Positions 39,383 to 53,600 of a stretch of DNA of 64,000 nt are shown here, in pieces. Every line of letters starts with the position of its first letter. Position 1 is the first letter of the stretch. Location: contig OU696573.1 of assembly GCA_916048095.2 (NCBI GenBank), forward strand, positions 986,501 to 1,050,500. Direction: 5' to 3'. The translations under genes and the position numbers were made by a program. This DNA is from Sacculina carcini (taxonomy: Eukaryota > Arthropoda > Thecostraca > Sacculinidae). The notes beneath the pieces are model-generated. The model worked only from the letters and a program-made list of their open reading frames with translations. It searched no databases and was not told the origin of the DNA.

Positions 39383-39599
39383 ATGTCGGTGGGCAGTGAA
39401 GAGAATCTTCTGACGTTGGACACTGGAGGCTCGTTCTGGGAGCCGGGCAACTACCGACGCTCAACCAAACGCATCGACGACGGTCATCGTTTGTGTGATG
39501 ACCTGGTGCGCATGGTCTCTGAGCGAGCCGAGATCGAGAAATCGTACGCCAAGAGCCTGAAAGCGTGGAGCAAAAAGTGGTTCGACACCATTGATAAAG
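39383..39599 (+). CDS. PACSIN: PACSIN coding exon 1
   Basis: Codes residues 1-72 and one base of codon 73. It is the start of the F-BAR domain, through [11 protein letters not shown]. The donor is AAAG|GTAGGC. Intron 1 is 3574 bases and holds a 24-bp minisatellite, a hAT copy, tRNA-like debris and a LINE tail. It ends in (TG)n-TTAG. Confidence 0.96.
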
Positions 39600-42500
39600 G
39601 TAGGCAGGTCACAACACTCAAACAGTTGCACCTCTTCGTGTTGGAATACTTGATTGGAGTCTTCTTTTCATCGCTACCTTTCATAACATATTCATAGGTT
39701 ATACGTTCGTGTATGTGCATTTGTCACAGTCCGGTATGGTTATAACCACAACATTGCGAATATAAGCGTGTTTTGTTCTGACTCAAGTTGGTTAGTTCCT
39801 TCACTATCACGAGGCATGATTCCTTCACTATCACGAGGTTTAGTTCCTTCACTATCACGAGGGCTGATTCCTTCACTATCACGAGGACTGATTCCTTCAC
39901 TATCACGAGGGTTGATTACTTCACTAGCCCGAGGGCTGATCTTGTACGCAATTGGTCAGTCAGTTTGGTTGTTATGCTGACATGTCTGTGGTCGCAGTGT
40001 ATGTGGAATATCCAGTATGTATGACGATGATTTATCATTTTAACCATTTTGCCTGTGCCTGAGACCATATGTCACGTGCGGCTATTATCTCAAGGCCGCG
40101 AGAAGTTCATGTTGTGTGCTCACCCCAAGTGTACGCCAGGTCGTGGTGTTGTTTTGGTAGTCAGTAGGAATATTCACCGACGTATATGAGCTCTGGAGAA
40201 ATAGCGACGCGACTATTCATGTGTATATGGGGCCACAAGGACTTCTAGGAGGACCAAGGACTGTTTCTGACTGGTCACAAGGACTCACATCGTGTTGGAG
40301 GGGTTCATAGCAAGGAAAAGGTTGAGAAATACTGTTGATGTTGATGAAACGAATGCGTCCAGATTTCGAACCGCCAATTAGTTTTACGAGAGTTCGGCAC
40401 CTAAGCCAATGAGCTGGCTAATGTCCAGTATGGCAACATTCCGAGCTATATTGTCCTCAGCGCTTGGTCTGGTCCCTTCATCCGCTGTTGTGCATTGATA
40501 TTCTCTACGACATGTTCAAGGTTGATTTCCTCCAAAATGCCGAAGTATATCACTAATTCCCAGCTTATTTTTCTGGTTATAATTGCACTGCGTTCTCCAC
40601 ACACTGAACACATTTTTGAAGTGTAATATAAATATTTTATTTATCCATTTCATAGAAGTGGAGGAACGGAAGGGGTTTGAACTCGGAATATCTACAGATC
40701 ATTGCATTCGCTCACTCTCTAGCTGTGCTTACCATCCGTGTCAGTGGTTGTGACGCTGCATGACCTCACACAGGGCTCCTGTCTGTGTGTATGTGTGTGT
40801 GTGTGTCACCATTGACACATACAGTCTGGCTGTTCATGTCCTGTGTGCGTGGAACACCTGCCCTTTCTTTTGTGCAGCCGCCACGTGCGTTCAAGTTCAG
40901 CGCTCACAAGAAAAGTGCACGTGTGTGTGTGTGTGTGTGCGTTATGTGTATCCTAGATGATATTCTCCCGATTTTATTTGCGTTTCTTGATATGCGAGTA
41001 TTTTTCCCAGTTATCATGTGCGTTTGTGCTTCAATAGTTTTTCTTCTTGTTTGTATTTCCTGTATTATTTCACATAGCACAGGTTAAGACATGAATATTT
41101 GGTTCACTTACGAACTAATATTGAGGAAGACACTTTGTACATTAAATAGAGGAAAAATATTGAATATTTCAGGTCTTATACACTTCAAAACATGTAAATT
41201 AATGTACAAAGTTTTTTATAAAAAATTGCACAAAAATCCACAGATTTGTTTTGAAACAAATCCTCGTCGTCCCGACCTGTTCCTAGTTCAACACAGAAGA
41301 ACATACGCCAGAAATCAAGCTTTGACCATAAACGGTGTGAAGCTGTGGAATGAATTGGTGAAGAACAAAGAAATAATTCTGAGTGACATGACGTCTATGA
41401 AAAAATTCACAACATGCCTATTCAACACCATTCTCTTAAAATATATGTAATAACAAAGCCCAATGTTGACTCAATTGCCTGGTGGAGATTGCCGATCTTC
41501 TTATGATCTCATTATGAAACTGAGCTCTTGCTGAACTGTAAATTTGAGGTACAGCAAGCAACGCGTCTATTACTTGCCACTGCACATTTCCAACTGAGCT
41601 AAACTGTATATATGTTTTTTCATTTTCTTCTTTTATTTTATTTGTTCTTGCTTTTTTCAAGGGATATAAGCCTTTATGGCTTCCCCCGACACATGAAAAT
41701 ATGTTGTTTGGTGTTATTATATGTTTACTGTGTCGTTTCGAAATACAAAAAAAAAACTCGCTTCGGTTCACTTGAATGTAATCAATATAATTGCAATACA
41801 TTTACACGGTACATTTTTACTACATTTTAATGTTATTTAATGGAGGCGTTTCATGTTATTCGTTTACATGTATGTTTGTTCCGTTGATGGCCATATCTTG
41901 AAGCTTATTATAGGCGCTTATCGCGTGTTTCTTGCTCATTATGGCGCCTTTATCTGGTTCCGATTAGGACAGGGGCGTTATTGGTGTACGCTGGTGTATT
42001 CTTGTACACCGCACCATTTTCTAGGTTTTATCTGACGTCGTATCATTCGCCTGACTAACTCCAAACTCCCGCCTGCCTGGAGACACCTTCGATTAAATGG
42101 TGCTCACATTAATGACCACTATTAAGTGCCAGCGTGTGTTAGTGCCAGTGTTTATTTATGCACGCTCGTTTGCGGACGCGTCTTGCGCAATCATTATTGA
42201 CATTCCTATTCGACAACAATTGGTACACACACACACACACATACAGACAGACACTTTCTCACACTCACACTCGATGTATCAAGTGGTGATGTATCTCCGA
42301 GAAATGTTGATGGTGATGATGATGGTGAGTAGCCCTGCTTTCCAGTGCGGGCTCGTTTGCAGGAGAGAATATCCACCTGGACGACCAGTGTCCATTGTGA
42401 TGTTAGTGTCCGGTTGTTGATAATGCACTACCGCGACAAAACCTGTTGTCGCCTCTCACTCTCTCTGTCTCTGTGTGAGTGTGTCGTTACAAGCTTGTTG

Positions 42501-45500
42501 AGCTGTCGCGGGGGTTGATATGAATTGTTTTGTGAGCCACCGTGTGTCTGTTTACACGCTGCAACCACACAGATGTACGTGTCATGTTTGTGCCTGATGG
42601 TCATGTTTGTGTGTGTTTACATTTGCGATCTAGTAACTCCATTCCTCATAGAGAGAATGTTGGCTGGTGTGATCCTCTTGTTATTTAAACCACTGGAGAT
42701 TAGCCGCACACACCGATATTTGTTCTCATCGGCTTCATATCATATTCCCTGAGTATTGTCATTGTATTTATCATCGATTCCGATCAGACTGGTTATTTGC
42801 TTAGAAATCAAGGCAGGACTAAGGTATTATTTGGTTGCGTCGAAGTGTTTAATGATTGGTAGAGACACAGGCTAAACACAGCTTCTTTTTCCAGCGTAAT
42901 TATCACCAAATGTTTCATTGCTCAAGTCCTCACATTTTTTTTTGCTGGCGTATAATCTCGATAATGTCAAGTTTGGTCACTGAATTGTCTTCAGAAACAT
43001 ATTCACTGTGTATTTGATCCGCTTTTCACCGTCTTCCTCAGTGTTCGTCTGTTTTGTACCTTTTACGTTCGTTGTTGGCCAAAATTCCACTGATCAGATC
43101 TATCATGATCTCTCGATGACCTGTCAGCCACGTAGAGTACTCTGGCACGCGCCTGTGTGTGTGTGTGTGTTAGGACCGGAGTATGGAAGCACGGAGTCAG
43201 CGTGGAAATCGGCGCTGGTGGAGGCGGACCGGCGGTGTGAGCTGCACTTACAGGTGCGCGACAACCTGCTCAATGATGTGCAGAGCAAAGTCAAACAGTG
43301 GCAGAAGGACAACTACCACAGGGTGAGCCAACACACACACACACACGGGGCAGCCTCCACCAGACTGTGTCGTTCTGAATGGGACGATTGAACCTGAACG
43401 ACTCCCACGAGTGTTTTCCAATGAAATGGTGCCGTATCACGCACATATTTGTGGGTCGTGATTGGACTGTGTACTATGAGTGGGGATTATCCCACCTAGA
43501 AAGTCAACATTCATCTTTTGCAAAGGGAAAATTGCAACAGATCACGGGATTCCCAGTTGTCCGTGCCGATTTCTGTGAATTGTGCTGTCAGAGATCTGGT
43601 TTATGTTGTACCCTCCTGGTAATTTCCACTACCGTCGTGTTGGGATGATTTGCACTCACCATCCACTTCTTTTAGTTCACTAATCCTACCATAACCTGGA
43701 TTCACTTGGACAGTCTGCCAATGGTTTGACAAAACTACGAGTTATTACTAGTGGTCTCATATAACACTAATATCATCTCGTGACTGGGTGAATCATAATA
43801 GCGGTGTGGTTTAGTCGTCGTGCACCACTACCAAAATTCTTCACTCAACGTCGAGTTTCAATGACATTCAGTTGGCATTCAGTCGTGTGGGCTGATTTTT
43901 TCGACAACAGTGAGATATGTCATTGTGGATTTTTGTTCATATATCACGTGCTCATACACAGAACGTACCTTCACGGAGCTTGTGCGTAGGCGGCCATTAT
44001 TGACTCACTTCACCGTACACGTTTTTATCGGCACGTGTTATGAGATTTTCGCCGAATCAGTGAATTATTATCGCATTGTTTTATGAACACATCTGGTTTC
44101 TTCAAATAGCGACTGTTATCGAGTTCTATTTGCGTGTTCGTTGCGTTCATTCTTTGTGTCGTCACGATTAATAACTGGTCTTGGCGCTTCATTTCGTGCT
44201 GCCATTTTGTCTACTACATTCTTGACAGATGAAAGCTACGATTTTGTGTCAGGATTATGGTGAGTACTCTATAGTTCTTATCGTCGCGAATGACAATCTG
44301 TCTTACGACGAATGAAGATCGTGGTTGAAAAAGGGAAAGAAGCTTGGTGTATGTATGCATTGGAAACTGGTGACTTCGGGTCTTGAATGTTTCAACAACC
44401 GCACGCTTTTTTCTATGCTCATATAAATCCCCAAAGACTCCCTGCCTGGTTCATGTTGAGAACAGGGATAATACGCCTACGCTTCAGTCCCGTCTCTCTT
44501 TCTCATTCTTGTTAGGTTAGGCAAGGTTAGACTCTGTTAGTTAGGGAAGAGAAAGAGAGCCTGGACTGGAGCGTAGGCGTAATGGTCCGTAGACGTAATA
44601 TCCTCAGCTCTGTTCTTGTTGATACTATTGTTATTCGCACGCGTGTGTGTGTGTGTGCAATAGCACACACACACACACGCGTGCGTATTATCCTCTTTCC
44701 TTGCACTGAGTTTGGTAATTGGGCCTATGCTAATACGTCTGCTGCTGGTGTAGTCCACTTCACAGCTCTCGCCTGCAACTCCTGCTTGGTATGCATGCGG
44801 CGATACACACACCTGTTTGTGTGCGTGTGTGTGTGTGCACGAGATAACCAGCAGCGGGGCGGTCAAGGTCGCTGAAGGTGACCGAAATTACGGCCACGTG
44901 TGTCAAACAGGATCGACAACAAATTGGTGGAGAACATGTTCGTGTATTGTGCAGCCGTCTGATAATTGATGCCAGTCACACATGTTCTCCATCTCACTGA
45001 AATTCTAGCAAATCTTGCGGTATCTTGCTATTTGAACCGTGGTTCTCAACCTTTTTGTGAGATCGAGTACCACTTGGAGGTCCCGAGTACAGTCGCCGCC
45101 TGGTACCACCTGGTTCCAGAGAAACTCAGCTCGATCAGATATCAGTGTATTTACATAATTGTACAAGTACGAGAACACAGGGATCAACTGATAGAAACAT
45201 GTTGTGTCTGCTTCTTCTCCAGCAGCTGGTCAATGAGGCACTAGCCGTGCGAGTAGCACAGGTTGGGAACCACTGTATACTGGATCAACCGCTGCTTACG
45301 TCGTGTGTTCAACCACTTGAAATGCGTATATCCACCACTGCTTGTACTATTGGTCAATTCCTTGAAGTGAATACGTTTTTTTCTGGAAGGAAAGGCGAGT
45401 AAATGAAATGTTTCATGTGGGGATGAACCTGAGTTTCACCATTGAAAACTGGTGTTCATTACGTCAGGCTGGCTCATGCTTGTAGTTCAGTGTTTTCTTT

Positions 45501-48500
45501 AAATTACCAGTCTGTTAATTTTATCTGCGCTTTCTTATTATTCGCTCTTCCGTGTCATTTTCCTAGTGTTTGCTCAATCTCTCTCATCAAAGCTAGTTTT
45601 GACAGCCTATGCTGTATTTCTCTCTCATTCTTTTCCATTTTTGTGTCGTCGTCTGTGATCTATCTCCATCCTTGTGACGTATTTGTGATATTCTCACCTG
45701 ATGTCTGATTCTGTAGCATCGCAAACACACACACACACACATGCGCGCTTGTTCACCTGCTATGGGCGTGTCAGTTCGAATGTGTACCTGTGTGTCAGTT
45801 CAATGTGTACCTGTTTGTGTGACATTGAATGACTTGTTTAATCACACGTTTCCATGTGGAGCTGATACTAGCGCTCATCAACGTGTGTGTCTGTACATCG
45901 CCTACATACACACATGCATAGCGCACATACACATTTAACCTTGGCAATAACTGGCTGGATGAAGGTATCGGTACACCAGCTGTCTTAGCGTGTATTTGCT
46001 TCGCTTAATATCTCTGTTCTTTACTTGTGTGTGTGTGTTGTGTTGTGTTGTGTTGAAAAGCGCCATCCTGATAGACACACACGTGCGTGCATAAGCAGAT
46101 ATATGCATGCACGCGTGCCTAATCGACTGTTGTACGTTGTAAACACGTGTGTGTGTGTGTGTGTGTATGTGTACATACTCATACGCACATTTTTTGCATA
46201 CATTTACAACTACCTACATCTCTTACTCTCTCTTCCTCTTTGCCTGTCTTCGCGGTCATATTGACGGGTGTTCAACTGAGGCTGTTGCTGCAAAACGTTA
46301 CCTGTGCGTGTCTAACTTGTGATTTGTGATTTGTGACTTGTGATTGGTATAGTTGTACGAACATGCAAGGATGTGTGTGTGTGTGCATGTGTTTGTTAGT
46401 TATATTCTTGACAGAGGTGCATGGAGGTGTACAGGCACCGGATGTTTGTTGATTGAACATGCTTTGTGAGTGGAGTTGTTCTGTAATGAACATGTAATAC
46501 TGAGTGGTTGAACAAGTGTAGATGTGGGAACGTACAGCTTGAACGTGCATGCTCCTGCGGACCCCTCCGGCGATGCTGCAGTAAAAAGCAACGATCACTT
46601 CCTGTGGTGATGATTGCGAGTTGCATCATTCATGTGTGTGCGTGTGTGTTTTTTGTCCGTGGTGAGCTTCACAGGTACGAAGTAGTAATGTGAGTAGTAT
46701 GTGTTGAAAACTTGTGAAACCCGGTGTTGAAGTACTGGCCGTCTCTTGTGGATTGAAGTTTTATCATTTTTAAGATCCGTTGAAGCCAGTATTTAGACCT
46801 ATTGTTGTGGTAAAAGTTTGTCTCACGAATCTCCCTCGAAAAATATGTGTATTTTTCCGAAGATTTCTAGTCGGCAGTTCAGTGCGGCAGTTATGTGATT
46901 GTTTCTTGAGCATCTGTTTGGCTTTATGAGCCCTGTCATGGTGGAGCGGTCTAGTGTTTGTTTATTATCATGCAGTCACTCATGTTCCCTAAATTAGCAC
47001 ATGTATGTCCTTGTTATGTACATATGGCTGTCATTTCATCGCTGCTCCGAGTTCAAGTTTCTTGACTGTGTCGCTGCTCTTCTCATGCACCGGGGCTGTT
47101 CTCCAGATGTTCGTCCAAGAGCGTTGACGGTTGTGCTACTTGCTCACTGTTGGCTCAAGACAACGAGGATGCGTTTAGCGAAGTAGCGGAATTCTAGATG
47201 TGTTTCCTACATGTGAATCCTAGTAGAAATCATGTTAAAAATGATATGAAATGGGGGCAGAGAAGTTGTAGGGAATATAAGTATATAATTTATATAAGTT
47301 GGCTCATTGAGAAGTGTGGGGAATCAGAGAAAAAAAGATGTCGAACAACTGAGCTATAAGAATAATTTATATTTGACTTCAGACTTGTGATTTTATCAGA
47401 CTTTACATATAGTATGGTTGATTATGTGAGATGGTCGAGATGGCGTATGAGCTCGTACTGATTGAATCTACTGCCAGCATAGTGGGCAAACACATGAACA
47501 ATGAGAGTAGGATCTAGTCATCATTGTTCATCCTCTCCTTTACTCTCTCTCTCTCCTTCTATCTGATTGCCTGTTATCCCGCGCCGGTGATTTCTCCAAG
47601 CGAGTTCTTTCATCAGACGTCCTAGTCCTGACGTAGTTATCTGGAATATCCCGTGTGATGTGTTGTGTTGGACTCGCTTGTTGATTGCTTGGCTCCTGCT
47701 AACCGGTTGCAAATGACGTAATGACGTATGTTCATATAGTTGTGTGTTTGTGGGGGTGTCTGTGGTTGGTTTGCTTTCACGTAATGTTCTGCTGTTTTGC
47801 GTGGAAGTGCGTGATTAAGTCATCTCATCCTGGCGATCATCAAGAGGAAAACGAGTGACGGAATCATTTTTTCATACGGCTAGCATATATGAGCATTGAG
47901 TATTGTGTTTTGCTTCTTATTTGAAAGCCGCATTTACCGGCGTCGGTGGATGAGGCTATTAGTATTGTCAGCGGTGCTAAATTTCAACAACACCTGCCAA
48001 TTAGCGGTGCGTTGCGGTGTGACTGCGCGTGCGTAGCTGTTTGTCGCTTGAAGGCACCTGTGTGTGTGTGTGTGTGTGATTGTCGGACGATTAATAAGAC
48101 CAAGACTCAAGTGCGTTATCTTTTGGTAGCGGACTGTTAGCGTTGGCAACATCATCATCAATCATATGCTGTACTGTGCGACCGAACTGGACTTTTGGTC
48201 CGTTCCGCGTGCACCAAACACCAGCTTCAACCTGCCACACTGATTCTTGATGGCGGCTGGCACGTGTGATTGCTAGCGTGTGCTTGGTGCACAGGTTTTC
48301 CGACTGCTTGTTAAGTCTGGTATCACTGGTGTTATCTGTGCTTTGATGAGTCGCTCGGTGAAAAGACCGCATATACTTGGCATCTTCGGCTGGAATTCTA
48401 CATGGTTCGACCAGTATCAGTACAAATCGTGGGGCTAAACAATATGTTACAATAAGAAAACAATATGTTATGAACTTCCAGAAAGTTCATCGTATTTGTT

Positions 48501-49072
48501 GCCGAGTGGAGCAACGATTTTAAACAAACGACTTCCAAATGTGATGTCATTGTTAGGAGGCCCGTTTTTGGACGGTGATTCAACATCCGTCTTCATTCAT
48601 CATCTTTCTCTTCTTGCTGTGTGTCGTTCGCTGCTTGTTGATGTCTGTGTTCGAACGTCTGGCGCGTAACTGTTCGTGCGGCCCACGGAGAAGAGCATTT
48701 GCTTGTACGCGCTTGTCATCTTCCAAACCTCAAGTATTCGTGTGTGTGTGTGTGTGTGTTTGTGTTAAGCCGAGCGGAAAACGACAAAACACATACGGTG
48801 ATGGCTCTGTCGGAGGTCCTCCCGGCGACAAATCACCCGTCTCACTACTCTCTCTCTTTCTCTCCACCTCTCACCCGCTTCCAGGCTTCTCCTCACTTTC
48901 TTCTCCCGGCGCGCTGTTGTTGGTGTCTTCCGCCACCAGTTTGGGAACACATTCGATAGTGTGTGTGTGTGTGTGTGTGTGGGTGTGTGTTTGTGTTTCA
49001 CTGATTTCATGGCCGATGGCCCATGGTTTGTGTTGAATCATCCACGACATTTGTGCTATTTGTGGCACAATT

Positions 49073-49139
<67 letters not shown>

Positions 49140-50623
49140 TCACTCAGACACTCCTGTCGTTTCCCGTTATTCGGCAGTGTCAAAGCTTCTTGTATTCCGG
49201 TCGTTATTGGCATAATCAGTGGTTTTTAGGATGCGATTATTTCTCGTGTTATCGCTGCAGTGTTGGTTTTCGTTCACGCCCATGCATTTCCATGCACACA
49301 CTTATGTCGTAATGTTTGTGCTTCTAGAAAGAACGCTTGCTGAGTGTTTGGATGTTTAACTAGAAAAGTCCAAATGACTACGAAAATCAAGTCGCGTATT
49401 GTCTATTACCGTGCACATGAGCTCAAAATCTGGACTTCAAGTTCCAGCTGGTCTGGAATGAAGGTTTCATCGTCTTATCACTAACCACTTGATCAATTTG
49501 TCTTCCATAACCGTTTCTTAGCATGACCTTTCTCAGTTCTCACGGTCTTCCAAACAAGATTTTGCGACTTCATACTGGTTCAGGACCCAAATATTGTTAA
49601 TCCCTGGTGGTCAATGGATCGTCAACTCCTCGATGGGTTTGTCGCTGTCTGTCTGTTCGGATATCATGATGTGGTTCCTTGTAGGACTAGAGTAACCTCG
49701 TTTGATGTTACTTCGATGAGCAAGTTGGCAGGATCCCCCAAGTGACTGACACATTTACTGCCTTCATCTTGCTATTCTGATGTGCTCAACCGTTGTTGTT
49801 GTTGTCCTATCGCATCGTTGTGTGGTCCATTTGCCAGCATTTCGATGTGGCACGTGCATTGCTAGCCAGCCAGCTCCGTGCCGCTCGTACACTACGCTAG
49901 TTGACCTCTCACCCGTTCCACGTGGCCGCTGAATTATTCATGACCTCCGGGACCACTGCGTGCGGATGCCGTGTTTTTGATTCACCTGCCACCGACTGAC
50001 TGGGTCGCTCGGGCGTTTGTCTCTCTGTGTGTGTGTGTGTGTGTGTGTGCAAGTGAATTTGGGTTGATTGTTCGCTTCACTAGCACCGTTATTTCTTGTT
50101 GAGTCAGTGATGCCGGCGTGCATGCCCGGTTTTCGCGTATTTAATTCCTGGTGCATCGGTCCGTGATTGCCAAGTATATGGGTGATGTGTGTGTGTGTGT
50201 ACGAAACATTCACGCCAATACAATGCAATACTACACCAAAACTACGATGTACTGATAAATACAGCGGTTAATTGATCGATAGATAGGTAGATGGATGGAT
50301 GCGGAGAAAGATATTGCGTGTGTTCAAATATTTATCCTTGTCTCAATTTTATATCACTGTTTACTTGAAAATGCTTGAAGCGCAGCGAGATATTACCAAG
50401 GTAGAAAACGTGGAAGAAGTTGTGTTGTCTGTAGGACTAGTGGATGATTACTACATACACACACGAGCAGTAATAAGCTGACTGATAATGGAACACGAGA
50501 GCACGTGTTCTTCTCTCGACATTCTCCTCATTCTCTGGCTTCATCAACACTCCTCTCTAGCTGGCGGCCATTGACCGCATCGGCAGTTCCCACGCGCTCC
50601 TGTGGCACATACACTTGCTGTCC

Positions 50624-50669
<46 letters not shown>

Positions 50670-53600
50670 GAACGTTTCTGACACCTGTACATCCTGTTTG
50701 CTGGTGATGCGTGAGTGGAGCATTGCTCACCTTGTTCACCGCTTCCTTCACCCATTATTGCCATCAACAACAACAACAACATGTATTTGATATAGCGCAC
50801 CTTCGAGGACGAAAGCGCGAGCAGTAATAAAAGTATAGACACATGGAGACCGGCATGGAGACAAAAACAAGCGGCACAAATCGACAGAAATTAGATGGGT
50901 GCTTGCACTCATCGCTTGGGGTGCTGATTCTGTGAGAAATTTCCCGAATTTCAGTGTTTCCGGTGAATATTGGCAGGATCCTGAACAATTTCCTTTCACG
51001 AGCGAATTTCAGCGTAAAAAGGAGTGACTCAATTGCTTGGAAAATGTAGTCTTTCAGCAAACTTCACTCTCTATTCACTAATGTGCACTAATGTACACAC
51101 CACAGCGCCTAGCAAACCGCTCTCGTACACGTATACATTAATAAAATCTCAACACACACACACATGTTCTTTTTCATATAGGTAACTTTTAGACTTCTTA
51201 TTCTGATGTTGTTGCATTCAGTATTTATCCGGAAGACAGTTTTCATTCTTTCTGTAAATGTCCCTGTCATTGTTAATTGACAGTTGATGTCGTTCGCCCA
51301 ATGTTCGTATTAATTTTATTACCTTCATTTGTCTTTGTTGCACTCTCTCTCTCTCTCTCACACACAATGACTGTGACGGACGGCTTGATCTGGTCCAAAC
51401 GCTGATATTTCTGCTAATGATCTCAGCTGTGTGTGTGTGTGTGTGTGTGTGTTCCGCTTCTCTGCACACGTGTGTGTGTGTGTGTGGGCGCTTGTCATTC
51501 TACTGTGCTATCCACCTACGGTAATTTGTATGCTTGCGCGTGTGTGCGTGTGTGTGAACACATAGTGGAAATTTCCTAGCGCGTTGGGGACCATCAACAT
51601 ACGGGCAGCTGGTATAACGGTATAAAACACACACACACACATACACAGGCAGGCAGGCATGTGCGTATTTCAGACATGCACAGAGGTGAGGAAAACTTGT
51701 CAGCGTGCGAGTGTGGTTGTGGCGTGCCTTGATTTTATGCTGGACATTCTCTAGCAAACACACACACAGGGAGGGGAACCGTTGCACTGCTTGCATGACC
51801 TGGTCAGTGGGGGCAGGGGGGTGGTGCAGACTGGCACAAACCAGTAGCATATCTCAAATGGATGCAGCGGGATTGTGGATTGGTGAACGATCAATCCACA
51901 ATCCACTCAGATACGCGGCCACCGCTGCTGCTGCCGCGTGTTTCAAATACCGAGCTCAAACTATGCACAGAGTCAGAGTTCGTGCGTGGGAGGCTGGTTT
52001 CGCTATGGTCACCATGACAACGGTAGGTGGGCCCACATGTCAACACACACACATGAGGGAAGAGAGAGCGAGGTGCCGACTCACTGGAAAAGACCATAGT
52101 TCGTTTTTCTCGCCGTTTTGTTGATTCAACATTGTTTTGTTTTTATCTGTTTCTTGTGTGTTTTTCACCGTCGCTCGCTAATCTGTCGCCTCTGAGTGTT
52201 TGACGCCATATGGTCCAGGAACATGTGGTGTGATTGTTGAATTCGGTCGTTTGCTCAAGATGTGAGCGTCATTATGTCTAATTCCAGTAATTACCTAGAT
52301 TTTCATTTGAACTTTGTGTTCTTGAAGAGAATGTTCCACTTTATGCGTGAACTTTTTATGCAAAAAATCAAGTATCAATTTGTCTGGGCGAATTATCTTC
52401 ATACCTGTGTTTTTATCAATCCGAATTCTTTGATTTTAGTTTCCAGTGATTTTCTGACATTTAACGTAGTGGAACAACTGATTTTATCGGATTTATCAGC
52501 GCTATTGTGCGTAAAATGAGGAGTTGGCTCACTGACCTAGACTATTGAATTTCTACTTGACGTTCAAGCTTATGTCTCGATGGTGGATTTTGGTTTGATT
52601 TCTTATTTCGATTGATCAGATTCAAGGTCAGATGTTAGTTGGCAATATGTTGCTCGTCTCCGTGTAGTTCAGCCAATATGCCAGATGTTTGATGGATTTT
52701 TCAGTCTCGTGATTTTTTGGTCCGTGCTCTTTCGATTCGCCATTTCACATATCGAACAGTTTTGTTGTGTTGGAATTTATCACGTGCGTTTGTGTGTGTG
52801 TTTTGCAGTATATGATGCAATTTAAGGAGAAACGGGATATTGACGACGCGTTCAAGAAGGCCCAAAAACCGTGGATTAAGCTGCTCACCAAGGTACCCTC
52901 TCTGTTCACGTGCTTAAGCACTCTCTCCATACACCATGTCTATACGACCTGCGTCACACAAATAGGGTGTGTTCGTTTCAACTTCAGAAGTCCTTCAGAA
53001 GTATTTCTAAGCGTTCGACTCTATATGCACACACACACACACACCATAAGCGCGTGCATACGTTCACTCTAGCTGAATTACCATTTTCTATGCACGCGCG
53101 GGACCTTCGATCTGTCTTCTCTGAATGTGTCTAATTATGCGGCCGTTTTGTGCGCGTGCGTGTGTCTGTTAACCGTGCCATTTGTCGTGATAGTAGCTGC
53201 TGATATGGCCCGAGGCCATCGGTGACCTTTTTGTGCGAGCGTCATCTGGTCATCGCTCACGTACGTCACGTGACCATGAGGTGTTGACCTTGCTGGGTCA
53301 ATACACTCGGTCATATTTGCTGCTACCGGGCGAATTATTATTTCGCGAATTATTCTTCTAATTTGTATAAATGTTTGTCTCAGCGTGATAAAATGATTGG
53401 TTCACCCCGCTGCGGGCTCAACTACAATGTTATTCATCGGTATCAAGCAGAGTTGGTCGAAACTTTTCCTGTGCTGGGTTTGAACCGCCAGTCGCATATT
53501 TCGCTATGTCTACCTGTGAGTTCAACTGTCGTAATTTCGGTCTCTTATAAATGCGAATCTTTTTCAGTGATCATGGTATTTGCCGTATTTGGGAAATTTA

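Noticed and set aside
41436-41801. 121-codon minus-strand frame
   Set aside because: It lies over the non-coding 3' end of the + strand LINE remnant and has no family features.
51218-51469. Minus-strand frame with [20 protein letters not shown]
   Set aside because: It looks coding-like, but it starts in CT/TG repeats, has no splice signals in phase and shows no recognisable domain.
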